Shown: in pieces, positions 1 to 16,738 of the stretch
Numbering within the stretch: position 1 is the stretch's first letter
How the letters are laid out: every line of letters starts with the position of its first letter
NCBI RefSeq assembly: GCF_040412425.1
Contig: NC_089762.1
Location: forward strand, 24,488,391 to 24,552,390
Source: Macrobrachium rosenbergii
Lineage: Eukaryota; Arthropoda; Malacostraca; Decapoda; Palaemonidae
DNA length: 64,000 nucleotides
Direction of reading: 5' to 3'
Notes under the pieces: model-generated
The model's input: the letters and a program-made list of their open reading frames with translations, nothing else
Databases searched by the model: none
What the model was told of the DNA's origin: nothing
Translations under genes and position numbers: made by a program

Positions 1-165
1 TACATAATTCACGGCTTAGGTCAACAAAGGGATACAGTACTGGATTTTAGGAAACTTGACGATAAGTCCCTCCACGTCCAGTTCGAGTACCGAACACGGG
101 TCCCTCAGCTTGTGAACCGCGGACGCTTACCACCGAGCCACAAGGCCAGAGAAAGACTAATCTTC
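1..165 (-). mobile_element. tRNA-derived SINE, 3' end at or beyond the window edge
   Basis: On the minus strand there is an A-box-like TGGCTCGGTGG (about 141-131). A B-box-like GTGTTCGGTACTC follows (about 97-85), at tRNA-like spacing, so it carries an internal RNA polymerase III promoter of tRNA type. The body then runs toward position 1 through an unrelated tail, ending in a phrase close to AAGCCGTGAATTATGTA. I recall similar bodies repeated in decapod sequence, but cannot verify this here. The head is mutated and the sequence continues past a tRNA length, so this is a SINE and not a functional tRNA gene. No target-site duplication can be checked because the distal end leaves the window. 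Confidence 0.55.
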
Positions 166-659
166 TTGGTTAATGTTAATTATAGATGTTATTATCTAAA
201 TATTTTCCGGACCAGACCTTTCATATGACCAGTCTCCAACTATTCTGTCAGTTGAAAGTCTCATATACAGTTATTATTGGCATGATGCAATGGTCGCCAC
301 TATAACCGCTGACATCATTCCCTCACCTTCCTCTGTAACGCAAACTTACGTTCAATAATTAATTTTTTTTTTATTTTGTGATAATCTCACATAAAGTATT
401 TAACTTTCTTAAGTTTATTAATTTACCTCGGACTGTAATGGATAGCCTAAAAAAAGACCATTATTGATTTCAATGGCTATTAAACACTCCCAGCTTTGTT
501 ATCACTAATAAATACCTCCTTTGTATTACAGAAGAATTAATGTAAAACCTTCTCTTTACTTTGATCAAATCTTTTGAATTCACAAGTGCCGTAATAAGAA
601 TACAATACATAAAACCAATTTTTATTACACTGAAGGAAAAAAATTCTGAGATATATATA

Positions 660-663
<4 letters not shown>
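166..663. other. unassigned AT-rich sequence
   Basis: No recognisable repeat, RNA or coding signal. A T-rich run occurs near 361-372. Open frames here run into the adjacent (AT)n/(GT)n array and are not credible. Confidence 0.6.

Positions 664-739
<76 letters not shown>
664..739. repeat. (AT)n-(GT)n compound microsatellite
   Basis: About 47 bases of alternating AT pass directly into about 28 bases of GT. It sits just 5' of the LINE relic that starts near 745. Confidence 0.95.
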
Positions 740-743
<4 letters not shown>

Positions 744-744
744 A

Positions 745-1960
745 TAATGGTGATAGTGTGATTGAGCGGCTGAATAAAGTTTGCAGGGTATGTCTGAACG
801 GGGGAAATATCCCAGTGGAATAGACGTGGATTAACAGTTTTCAGTGAAAGAATTTTACGGCTTAGTATACCAGGGGAGATATAACGTAGAATTTGCTCTG
901 AAAATGTAAAAACAGATGACGGAAGGACTGACAAGGGAAGAACATGGTAGGTTTGGACAAGGCAGAGGGCATGTGGGTGGATCAAGTTTTTTTTTTTTTA
1001 TAACATAGTCAGGTACGGAGTTTGAGAGTAAAAGGGAAAACTGTATAAGGCAAACATGGAACTAGAAAGGTCTCTTGTAAAAGTGGATCTGAATAAAGGG
1101 TGTGTTATATCTCGATGGTTGTTTGTCTTTAAGTATGGACTGATGCGGAAAGTCAAAGAAAGAACAGAATATGAAATGGAAAGCTGGCAGATACGGAACT
1201 GAGTCATACATGGGGTGTGGAACGGCTAATGCTTGTAAATGATACATTCCCTACTGGCGATAATGAAGACGAACCGCAGAAAACACTAAGAGAGTTTGCA
1301 ACTGATTAGAACAGGAGGTAGTTATAAATAAATGTAAACAAGAGTAAAGTTATGAGGGTAAATGGAAACCTGGGAGATGAAGCAATGGATGTTAATATGG
1401 TTGGTGGAAATATGCGGTAGATTCGTATAAGTGCTTAGGAGTAAATATAGAGGATGATGGTAAGATGAGAGAAGGGACGAGTTACAGAATAAGTGAAGCA
1501 AAATACGTAACAGAGAGTGTGCATAAGAATGGGAAGTAACTTGAGTTTTCTATGGAAGCCATGGTGGGAATGTATAAAGGAATTGCTGAACCAACTTTTC
1601 TTGATGAATGTGAAGTGAAAAAGCTGCATTAAAATTTAAAATAAAAAGCTAAATCTGATGAGATAAACTTTTTTTGCATAGTATATGTGGCGTAATATTA
1701 CTGATGAGAGAGATGTGGAGGTACCACAGTATTTTTAGATGGTTTGGTCGTATGAAAAACTGAATGATGATAGGTTGGTTAAAAAAACAAAAGTGCATAA
1801 TTCACAAGTGTCGTGGAAAGGAAAAGATAAAGACCTAAAAAGGGTAGGATAGAAGGGAATGAAAGAGGCATAGGAGAAGGACGAAAATATTAAGTAAGTA
1901 CAAAAACGTGAGTAAATCTGGGGTGAATGGCCCAGTTTGTGTACCGGGACTCAATGTGTT
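745..1960 (+). pseudogene. degenerate non-LTR retrotransposon reverse transcriptase and C-terminus (LINE relic)
   Basis: Translating the plus strand across frameshifts recovers a LINE-type reverse transcriptase in the expected order. A segment like VCRVCLNGGNIPVE lies near 780-825. GCVISRWLF (the RT motif usually GCVMSPWLF) lies at about 1099-1125. The catalytic F-A-D-D block near 1230-1245 is reduced to a form like VNDTF. NVNKSKVMRVNG lies at about 1328-1366, a conserved thumb motif. MVGMYKGIAEP lies near 1560-1600, and DRLVKK near 1768-1790, from the C-terminal segment after the RT. Stops, frameshifts and a poly-T insertion near 990 show that it is dead. The endonuclease portion is absent, so the copy is 5' truncated. 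The clade is not assigned; the text resembles the arthropod and fish LINEs often annotated simply as Pol. Confidence 0.8.
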
Positions 1961-2607
1961 GCTGATAGGCCTTCTGATTAAATGTAGGAAACAACGCATC
2001 TAATGTGACAGCTTTACTTAACAATGGTTCATCATCTCTCTCTCTCTGACGGTGCTCCCAGTTAGGGGAAACGTCTCAGTGTTTAAAAAATATATCATAT
2101 ACATTAATACATGCATAAACACGCACACCCAACTCATCGTGGCTGAAAATTGAAACATTTTTACCGCTCCCGACAGGAACACAACCCACATGGTAACAAA
2201 ATACTCGGATACAGTGTCTCCTTCTTGTAGGGTCACACTGACCGCCCACTTGGACCGGACCACCCCGAGGAGATACTTTATCGACAAGTAGGTTTTATCA
2301 TCAGGGTCTTATCTAAGCAGAGCGGGCGAAGGATGAAGGCACGTGATGTGGAACTTTGAGTCTTGTTTTCTATTTGCTAAATGAAAACTCAAGTGCTACG
2401 AAAATCTGATAAGCTTTACACAACCTAACATGCATGAATACAATGTCTTTATTTCATGACGCATTAGGGGGGCTTGCGTGCCTATCTACCAACTTATCAG
2501 TGAAATTTCATTGTGACACTAGAACTCATAATGCAGAACATTCTGTTATATCATTAGTACAATGATTCACACTCAAGGCATTCTATTCAGTCTTAAGCAC
2601 AATGATT

Positions 2608-2612
<5 letters not shown>
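1961..2612. other. unassigned sequence
   Basis: Moderate-complexity sequence without recognised repeats. An 89-residue minus-strand open frame (2287-2018) has no recognised domain and a chance-like composition. Confidence 0.5.
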
Positions 2613-2702
<90 letters not shown>

Positions 2703-2724
2703 ATGTATGTATGTATGTATGTAT
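2613..2724. repeat. (AT)n then (GTAT)n microsatellite, left flank of the palindrome
   Basis: About 78 bases of AT are followed by imperfect GTAT units. The array mirrors the ATAC/AC/AT array on the far side of the palindrome at 3169-3311. Confidence 0.95.
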
Positions 2725-3205
2725 AGCTGATTCACGGAAATATGGAACGTGATGAATATATCAATAAAGACAAAATCCGCGAAGGAAAGAGAAGCAACGG
2801 AGGCTGCGAAGCCTTTCGACTTATCGTTCTTTACTTAGCAGACTGAAGAAATATAAAAATAAGTTTACAAAGAAAGGTCATATAAATGCCAGATGTGGAT
2901 TACAAAGGAAAAAAATATGTACCTGGAATCCAACACAATTAAAGAATTCTTCAGTTGTTTTGGATTTCAGGTACATAATTTTTCTTTTGTAATCCCCATC
3001 TGGCATTTATATGACCTTTCTTTGTAAACTTATTTTTATACTTCTTCAGTCTGCTAAGTAAAGAACGATAAGTCGAAAGGCCTCGCAGCGCTCCGTTGCT
3101 TCTCTTTCCTTCGCGGATTTTGTCTTTATTGATATATTCATCACGTTCCATATTTCCGTGAATCAGCTATACATACATACAGAAACACATACATACATAC
3201 ATACA
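2691..3205. mobile_element. long palindromic (foldback-type) element with arms of about 240-255 bp
   Basis: The two halves are reverse complements about the GAATTC at 2944-2949. For example, GCTGATTCACGG at 2726 pairs with CCGTGAATCAGC ending at 3167, and AAGCAACGGAG near 2792 pairs with CTCCGTTGCTT near 3091. Pairing positions sum to 5893 along the whole length, so indels between the arms are balanced. Only scattered mismatches are visible, and there is essentially no spacer. The minus strand of the right arm stays open for 66 codons (3151-2951), but the peptide is basic and unrecognised. It could be a foldback transposon or a head-to-head insertion of two copies of one repeat end. A partial outer-arm copy occurs near 56946. 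Confidence 0.85.
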
Positions 3206-3222
3206 TACATACATACATACAT

Positions 3223-3311
<89 letters not shown>
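3169..3311. repeat. (ATAC)n-(AC)n-(AT)n compound microsatellite, right flank of the palindrome
   Basis: ATAC units run to about 3240, interrupted once at 3181-3186. Six AC units and about 58 bases of AT follow. Together with 2613-2724 it extends the inverted symmetry of the palindrome. Confidence 0.95.
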
Positions 3312-3315
<4 letters not shown>

Positions 3316-3688
3316 CTGTATTTATTACACAAAATGTGTTTACGTGTGGGTGTGTAGCAACGGAGCAGGAGTCAACATATATCATTACTCTTGATGACCC
3401 GTACAACATACGAACACAAGTCCATACAACTGAACGTTAAATGCGTAGCCGCAAACAAGATATTTTGACAGACAGCTACGTAGTAATGTCAAAGCAACAA
3501 GATTATCAGGTAAGCCATAATGCAAAAAGAATAACTAAATCTAGAGAGAAAATGAGGTCCTGTCACACAACCACCGGCTAGTTCCAAGTATTATGGCGTA
3601 ATTCAGTTTTATTAGTACGATAAAAGTATAACAAACGAATGTAATATGATAAAGACTGCAGGCATAACCACCCATAAACAGTGGACTC

Positions 3689-3690
<2 letters not shown>

Positions 3691-3744
<54 letters not shown>
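3691..3744. repeat. (CT)27 microsatellite
   Basis: An uninterrupted CT run that immediately precedes GTAAGTCC on the plus strand. Confidence 0.95.
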
Positions 3745-3748
<4 letters not shown>

Positions 3749-3955
3749 GTCCTGAGACAAAAAACTACTTTTAATCATGTAATATCTTACTTCGGTAAGC
3801 CTTGGTAATTACTTACAACTTAGTTTCCTCACCAAGGATTCAATTAATTATATAATTGGAATCTTAACTGGAAGCTTTCTCTGAGTGCAGGGAAAATATA
3901 ACGGTGCTCCAGATTCTTCCCAGGCGGTCAGGCGTGATTATATTTATATATATAA

Positions 3956-3986
<31 letters not shown>

Positions 3987-5585
3987 CTTTTGTCAATGAG
4001 TCAATCCACCAAAATAATATGTTAAATATGCAGATAATAGTAAAAATAACTATTATCAATCATAATTACAACATTTTCACTTTATAATAATGAAAAAAAA
4101 TAAGATTAAAATCTGGAAAGATAAATCAGAGGCCTCATATTAAATGCCTGGCTCTCCGTTCAGCTCAGTTTAACTCCACAACGCATGACAGACGTTCCAC
4201 TATTAATTTAATTAAACTGCTTTCCCCCTTTTCTTTCGCTGTCTGAGCACATCATTTTCATTTACTTTTAATAAAAGACAGAGTAAATGGATCGCCAGCT
4301 GGGCGTCATGGGAGGTATTCTTAAAGGTTAAGCATTATCAACGGATATATGATATTCTATTGACTGACGTCGCATCAGTCATGGTCATCATGCAGACAGT
4401 GATCACACGCTTAAACCGAGTGTCAAAACAGAAACTTTAATAAAGTTTTAGTTACTAAACAAAGTTAACTTGGGCATCAAACATATATCTTCTTGGGTAA
4501 AAAAAAAGTCTTCTCAAGATTCCGTTAGTGTAAATTACAACATCAGGCTACCACTGAAAAACACACCTCTCTGGACAACCATATTTAACTTAAATTGCAA
4601 CGAAAGGGCGTTATACAAAAAATTGGCAACGTCTCCTACTAGGATATATTAAATGCAATATTTCTTAACCGCAATGACATAATTACATAACATTTTTTCT
4701 ACCCATGAGGTTCCCTCTGGCTTCTGAAGTAATCTCCGAAGGCGGGCCCTTCTTTCCCTCGGTTCCTCAGTTAAGCACAGGAAGAGACCCATTTTCTACA
4801 ACAGTGGCCTCTGAGCTCCCCTGAGAGCACCAGAAGAGGACCCTTTGCTGGACCAGGGAACTAAAGCTCTTTCTAGAAATCCTGGCGGAATGCTTCTAAT
4901 GTTAAACTTGGCTTATTTTACTACTGAAACAAGGTACAGGACCCAGCCCTTACTTTCTGCAATTCCTAACAGACTAAATTAACTCGACAATCTGCCCTAA
5001 GATAATTTTGGATTTCTTTGCCTGAGGTGGCTCTGAGCTAGCTCAAATTTCAGCCTCAGTTTCTAAGTGATGGATTAGCAAGCGAATGTAGAACAGATCC
5101 CCGTATGCAAGGAATATCAGCAGACAGAAGCAGAGTTGTATGATTTTTCAGTATTAAACCAAACCAAAACTATTGTAAGAGAAACTCCTATTTGGAGGGA
5201 GTCTAGGGTCCCCAGTTAAACAAAGGGGTCATTCTCTGGTGTTCCTCACGGGAGCATAGAGGCCCCATATTTACAGAATGGTTTGCTTACCGGGCTTAGT
5301 TGGGGAACTCTAGAACAGAAGTCATGGGTACTTCTTAGGTATGGGAGAGCGTCGACAGACTTTCATGTCTCTGGAATCCAAAAGGGTTAAACGAAGACTG
5401 AGTAGCCACAAATAAAAGGTTCAGCATCTGAATCTACGGTCATTCTTTCCTTTTCTACTCCTTCCATTTTCTCCTTCCTAACTGCTATTAAGCAAGACTA
5501 ACTGCCCCTATTAAAATCATCAAAACTTGTAAAAAAACTTACTGTTCATAAAGTTAATGAAAAAATTACTGGTTAACTCTTCCAA
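3745..5585. other. unassigned region with a short (GT)n
   Basis: Contains a (GT)n of about 28 bases at 3959-3986. The stretch 4690-5400 is less AT-rich than its surroundings and has phrases such as GGCTCTGAGCTAGCTC, but no motif, splice pair or repeat family could be assigned. Confidence 0.5.

Positions 5586-5683
<98 letters not shown>
5586..5683. repeat. (AC)n-(AT)n-(GT)n compound microsatellite
   Basis: The order AC, AT, GT makes the whole array self-complementary, so it can form a hairpin. It lies at the 5' edge of the LINE fragment at 5700. Confidence 0.95.
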
Positions 5684-5699
5684 AATCAGTTGAATATAT

Positions 5700-6085
5700 A
5701 GGTATAAGAGTGACAGAGCTAAATAACACAAGACGGGAAAAGGCTAGTGTAAGGCTGAGGCAGCTTGTGGAAGTGACCGATGAGGACACATGACAGGTAA
5801 TTACGAGGTTGCAGAATGCCAAAAAAAAAAAACGACGAGCTGATGAATTTACAAGTGAGATGCTGCAGTCATGTGGTGATAGTGTGAATCTGAAGCCGAC
5901 CAAGATTTGCAAGGTACGTGTGGATGAAGGAAAGGTTCTGAAGGTAGGTCTGGGTGCTTGGAATAACAATTCCATCATGTAGGTTAGAAACAACTGCAAT
6001 AAATATACGGACATACCATTATTTAGAATACCAAGGAGGTGTACGGCAGGATTTGATCAAAAAAGTTAAAATGATAACATAAGGA
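5700..6085 (+). pseudogene. LINE reverse-transcriptase fragment, N-terminal part
   Basis: Frames on the plus strand read EFTSEMLQSCGDSV followed by KICKVRVDEGKV (about 5840-5945). This corresponds to the segment just upstream of the RT palm in the same LINE type as 745-1960. A Y-R-G-I-S-L-L-like segment follows in decayed form near 5990-6040. Stops and an A-run at 5821-5832 disrupt it. The palm with catalytic residues is missing, so this is a short relic. Confidence 0.6.
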
Positions 6086-6173
6086 CTTATATGGAAAGAA
6101 GTATTGGCAGAGACAAAAAGTCTTTGTATGTGTTGATTATATGCTTCTTACGGAACAGTAATGTGAGAAGACT

Positions 6174-6315
<142 letters not shown>

Positions 6316-6328
6316 GACAACTGATAAA

Positions 6329-6419
<91 letters not shown>

Positions 6420-6441
6420 CTCTTTCTCCTCCCAAAACCCC

Positions 6442-6525
<84 letters not shown>
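6329..6525. repeat. two (CT)n arrays split by a 32-bp C-rich spacer
   Basis: The arrays are 6329-6414 (one TTT interruption) and 6447-6525. The spacer is pyrimidine-rich with a run of A/C. The flanking frames (poly-SL, poly-ER) are artefacts. Confidence 0.95.
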
Positions 6526-6527
<2 letters not shown>

Positions 6528-6589
6528 GTTAATATAGTTGCTTCAATTACATTGCCCACCACTTTTGACATTTTATATTTCACCCCTTC

Positions 6590-7800
6590 TCACCCCCGTT
6601 CCTATCGGGCTGAACTTGGACTTAAAGGGCATTGGGAGTGTCACTATTTACCTCAACAACCTCGAAAACTATGGATTAGACATTAATATCTGTCATTTGT
6701 TACATTTTATTTTTCATCACCCACCTTCCTATCAGGGCTGAACTTTGACTTGAAGGACATCGGGAGTATCACTATTCACCTCAGCGACCTCGAAAACTAT
6801 GGATTAGACACTAATATCTGTCATTTTCAGTTATTTTTACATGTCACTACCTTCCCACCTCTTCTCACCCCCAATTCATATTGGGGCTGAACTTGGACTT
6901 AGAGGGCATCAGGAGTGTCACTATTTGTCTCAGCAACCTCGAAAACTACGGATTAGACACTAACATCTGTTGTTTTCGGTTGTTTTTACATGTCACCCCT
7001 TTCCTACCCCTTCCCACCCTCAGGGCTGAACTTGGACTCAACAGGCATTAGGAGTGTCACTATTCATTTCAGCAACCTTGAAAACTATGGGTTAGACAAC
7101 AAAATCTGTCAATTTTGCTTATTTTTACATGTCATCCCCTTCCCACCCCTTCTCACCCCCGCCCCTTCCTATTGGGGCTGAGCTCAGACTTAAAGGGTAT
7201 CAGGAGTGTCACTATTCATCTCAGCAACCTGAAAAACTATGGATTAGACACTAACATCTGTCATTTTTTACATATTATTTTTCACCCTTTCTCACCTCCC
7301 TTCGTATTGGGGCTGAACTTCGATTTAAAGGGCATTGGGAGTGTCACTACTGATCTCAGCGGCCTCAAAAACTATAGATTAAACACTAATACCTGTCATT
7401 TTCAGTTATATTTCCATGTAATCCCCCTTCCCACCCGCTCTCACCCCTTCCTATCGGGGCTGAACTTGGACTTAAAGGTCATTGGGAGTGTCGCTATTCA
7501 TCTTTGCAACTATGGATTAGACGATATAACCTGTCGTGTTCGGTTATTTTTACACGTCATCCACTTCCCACCCCTTCTCATCCCCTTCCTATTGTGGCTG
7601 AACTTGGACTCAAAGGGCACAGGGGGTGTCACAATTCATCTCGGTGACCTTGAAAACTATGGCTTAGACACTAATATCCGTCATTTTTTACATTTTTCAC
7701 CCCTTCTCACCCCGCCTCTTCCTATCAGGACTGAACTTGGACTTAAAGGGCATCGGGGTGTCACTATTCATCTCAACAACCTCGAAAACTACTGGATTAG
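6590..7800 (+). repeat. tandem array, nine units of about 130-150 bp
   Basis: The unit core GGGCTGAACTTGGACTTAAA recurs near 6607, 6735, 6884, 7021, 7174, 7309, 7459, 7594 and 7726. It is followed each time by GGAGTGTCACTATTCATCTC, then GAAAACTATGGATTAGACAC, then a CA/C-rich linker (CCCCTTCCCACCCCTTCTCACC). Units differ by substitutions and small indels in the linker. Spacing is often a multiple of three, so one plus frame stays open for 247 codons (7115-7858), reading repeats like GLNLDLKGIGSVTIHL. I treat this as a decayed satellite-like array and not a protein, because other units carry stops in that frame and no start, splice or domain is evident. The last unit is cut at 7800 by the hAT-like end. 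Confidence 0.9.
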
Positions 7801-7801
7801 G

Positions 7802-7910
7802 CCAGTGATTCCCAAACTGGGTAACATGGCACCCTGGGGTGCCACAAGATTGTCATGAATTTTGTCTTGGCTAGATCATCTCAATGAATATTTGTAAAAA
7901 AAAAAAAAAA
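7802..7910 (+). mobile_element. hAT-like transposon terminus fragment
   Basis: CAGTGATTCCCAAACTGGG begins at 7803 and is followed by GGCACCCTGGGGTGCC. This matches the familiar CAGTGGTTCCCAAACTGGGG plus GGGGTGCC ends of hAT-superfamily elements. It interrupts the ninth tandem unit in the middle of GGATTAGACAC, so it inserted after the array formed. The opposite terminus was not found nearby. A poly-A run at 7896-7910 follows. Confidence 0.5.
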
Positions 7911-8138
7911 GTTTGCAGAAGTCTTCATATAATTATTATCATTGTGTCTACTCTAATTATGTTTATCTAATTCTTCTGATATGCTCTTTGTTTGTACAGT
8001 ATATTTCTGCATGTACAGTATTCTTTTTCAGTCAGTCATATGCACACCTAGTTTGGCTGAAATTACTCAATGCATTTCATGAGTTATTCTGGAACATACA
8101 TACACACAAACATGCATCCATTTCTATATATATATCTG

Positions 8139-8340
8139 GATAGATAGATAGATAGATAGAAGATATATATATAACATATATACAGTATGTATATATACAG
8201 AAATAATCAACACACAATCACATGTGGAACAGAAATAAATTTCTGACTCACATCAGGATCGAACCCAGGTCTTTCAATTGAAAGGCAAGCGCTGGCCAGT
8301 AGGCCATACAAGTCATAAAAGAAGTTGGAACATGAGGGCA
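8139..8340 (-). mobile_element. tRNA-derived SINE with (TCTA)n tail
   Basis: On the minus strand the head reads TATGGCCTACTGGCCAG (A box, about 8311-8295) and then CTTTCAATTGAAAG, a plausible anticodon-like stem. GGGTTCGATCCT follows (B box, about 8268-8257). Downstream is a tRNA-unrelated body, GATGTGAGTCAGAAATTTAT. The 3' end is simple repeat: AT-rich sequence and then (TCTA)5, seen as GATA units at 8139-8160 on the plus strand. Spacing of the boxes is tRNA-like. The D-arm and B box are good enough that the source tRNA could be identified by folding. Confidence 0.65.
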
Positions 8341-10183
<1,843 letters not shown>

Positions 10184-12087
10184 ATTTTTCGTCAGCTATA
10201 CACGAACGATCGTTATATATCAAAAAAACATAAGCAACTAATATCGTTTAAAATCGAATTCATGTACCTTGGAAATCACTTACACCTAAAGTGAATCATA
10301 AGTGATAAATGCTTCTGCCCTTCTGGGTGTAGGCCATTCCAAAGGTATAATTAATTCGATATTAAACGACATTTGCGGCCTAATATTTTAGTGTAATCTC
10401 CTCTACGCCCAGACATTAAGATCCTGGACTCTCAGTGCTTGAAGAAAATGTCTAGGTTGCAGATTAAAAAGCTGAATCAGAGGGAAAGTTATAACTCACA
10501 CCATGTGTATTCACATTCGATTTTCCTCTCACATTTCTTCTGCTCACGTTTCTCCCTTTGAAGGAGAAACAGAGATTGACAGTTTATGTATCCTTTGAAA
10601 GCACAGGCCAAGAAACGAGCCGCCCAGTGTCCTTATCTAGCCCAGACCCGCAAATGGTGTAAGGTTTAAACCCGAGGGAAGTGATAATCTGGCCTCTTGA
10701 AAGACGAAAGGTTATTTGACTCATGGAAAAAGTGTTTTTTTTTATTTATTTAAGTATTTCTCGGTGTTATTATTACGATAGTTTACTATTTAAGGTTGTT
10801 TTTGCTCATTTAAACTTCAAAACTATAAATACTTCAATTCAAAAGATAAAACTCTCTAGTTAAGTAACTGGAAAGTCAGTACTCAGTAGACTAATTTGGT
10901 GTCCAACATATAAATCGAAATCTATCTTGCTCATGCCACAACTGTCATCTAGCACTAGCTTTGTTTTGTTTATATTCGCGTACATGGCATGTGCGCGTGT
11001 TTACTAACTAAGCGTTAGGCCTATTCCTTCAAAACTGTTTGTTAGTTTTGACGTTAACGTATTTGCGCATAGCAAGAGTCAAAACTGCCAGTTAACATAC
11101 AGAAGGATCAAATGGTGAAGCAAACCCAGAAATTTCCATATTTAGATATTTGTTTGCACAGTTTCAAATAAAATAAAAATCTGGTTCCTTGCGATTCAAC
11201 ATAACTTGCTGAAGACCACATGAAAATTTAGCTTCATACTGCATATCAGTCTACTGCGTGAACTGATGTTGCAGAAGAAAAAGCTGGTTAACTGGATGTT
11301 TAAGACGGTAAGAAGACAACAAAAAAAATCCGTTTAACCATACTTGTCCGAATGTTCAGGAAAATTATAAAAAAAAACTGTAGCCGAGGCCAATGAGCCT
11401 GAAGGTTTCATTTCGTGTCCTGGGAGCCTTCAGCTAAGAAATCGGACGCACTCTTGCCCATCAGAGGGCGCACACTTAAATCATGGCACGTATTAAAAAA
11501 TATCCTGAATTCACACCCGGAGCAGGAGTCATCTCGAGAGTTAATTCCATTTTCCTTGGCCCATCGCCTACCCCTCCACAAAATTCAAGTAAAATCCATC
11601 AATAAGATTTTAGATTCCTTGCCGACAGATAAACAAATGGAAAAGTGTGTGAATGCTGACGTGCGTCTTGTCCAGATGAGCTAAAAAAGACAAGTCATTA
11701 CCATCATGGCTTCTGTCAACACCGAAACGCTCGCTTCCTTTGAATTACTTCACCACAATCTGGTCTTACTTAAAAAATACAATTTGGATGAATTACTGCT
11801 TGTAAGACTCGGTATAAATACAGTAGAACAACAACAACAACAACACAACAACAACAACAACTCCGCATTTCTAGTTTTCACAAGACAGCCATTCGTAAGG
11901 GCACCAACATTATCTTGTCACTTTATGACGAGTTGTCGCAAGTTGAACTTTTCTCAGTTCAATAACACAGCAACAGATGTTAAAAGCTAAGAAACTGATA
12001 GTAAAAATAATAACACTATAGCCTTGAACTAATGGTGAAAAATATCATGTCATCGGCATTATGATATGTCGGTGTTGTGACACCTTG

Positions 12088-12088
<1 letters not shown>
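10184..12088. other. unassigned sequence with (CAA)n
   Basis: Contains a (CAA)n of about 35 bases at 11827-11861 with one slip. An 89-codon plus frame at 11415-11684 is one of the few not made of simple repeat. Its peptide (ending VNADVRLVQMS) has no recognised motif and no splice or polyadenylation support. Confidence 0.5.

Positions 12089-12124
<36 letters not shown>
12089..12124. repeat. (CT)18 microsatellite
   Basis: An uninterrupted CT run. Confidence 0.95.
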
Positions 12125-12125
<1 letters not shown>

Positions 12126-12469
12126 AACTCAGTTGTATATGAAAGTAATCCGACTGAATATCACAACATGATTGGGAATTCTTATTTCCTTCATAAATGC
12201 CTTTCGCAAGGAATGCAAGGTACAAACTTTTACATGTACTGAACATACATATTACGAAACGGCTGCACTCCTTATCAGAAACCTGATGGCAAGGTTCTCA
12301 TAAGTTCATAATCCAAAGGCGTTTGATTTGACATTGAATAATTTCAGTAACATTGCTGACGAGAATATTAGTTATAATAATCCTCACACTGAAAAACAAA
12401 CACTACAACAATTATAATAAAAAAATTATATCAATAATAACAATAAATCACAGCACAACATCCGTTCAA

Positions 12470-12720
12470 CTTCCTGGCAGCGAGTAATTAGAACGCTCTC
12501 CACAGCGATCACTTTCGATCCACGCTCTAATGAGAGGCACCGTGGTATTAAGACAAGTCTCGCTCGCTAATAACTCTGACTAATTAATCTCATTAATGGA
12601 GTCTGTCGAAGGGCTGCGTCATGCTTAGGTTGCAAACAATGGTGCCGCCTGCAAGCAGCAATTCCTACGCCACCTGAATCAACGGATCAGTCCAACTTGC
12701 ACTGGTGACTAAGCCACAGT
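12470..12720. promoter_or_regulatory. possible conserved non-coding block
   Basis: This 250-bp stretch is more complex and GC-richer than its flanks and contains no open frame of note. It has two homeodomain-type cores close together (CTAATTAATCTCATTAATGG near 12580-12599) and a GAGAGGCACCGTGG phrase. The regulatory role is inference from composition only. Confidence 0.2.
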
Positions 12721-12899
12721 CGATCATCTCTTTAATCTAAAATGAACTTTCACTGTGTTTTTCATAAGATTAGAAAAGATAATGCCAAAAATTTAAAGCA
12801 AATATTGGGAGAAAGGAAGGCGATATAAACTTCTAGAGTGATGCAGCCAAAGGAAGGAAAGAAACACCTGACGGTAGCAACTACGAAATTGATATTCTG

Positions 12900-13213
<314 letters not shown>

Positions 13214-13607
13214 TATTTCCGTAAAGAGAATTTAATCTGTGGTCATAAACACTTCAGATAAATAATCTGGACAGAAAAAAAGAAAAACGAGTATTTATAT
13301 ATAAAAAAAATTGTTTTTAACGAAAGATTCTCTCAAACCGTTCAAGATCTACAAACGTACATTACACTGGAACGACGGATGGAAAAAATGAGGCTAAAAT
13401 TATTTCCAGAAAAGAAAACACGTACCAGTGTTACTGTTCATACGTGTAACTGTTTCAAAGTTGAAAACAGGACAGCAGAGTAGTTTTTGAGAGACATGTC
13501 ACTTGTAATTCAGTTTTTAAATAACAACGAGTCGTTTATTTACGATCACTTGTATAGTTCTTGGAATCGGCATGAGTATGCATTTAACACGGCGGGGTGG
13601 GGGGAGG

Positions 13608-13611
<4 letters not shown>

Positions 13612-13664
<53 letters not shown>
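13612..13664. repeat. (GA)n microsatellite
   Basis: Preceded by the purine-rich lead GGGGTGGGGGGAGGAAGAGG, giving an extended polypurine tract on the plus strand. Confidence 0.95.

Positions 13665-16738
<3,074 letters not shown>

Noticed and set aside
11415..11684. 89-codon plus frame not made of simple repeat
   Set aside because: No domain, promoter or splice evidence. Frames this long are expected by chance in 64 kb.
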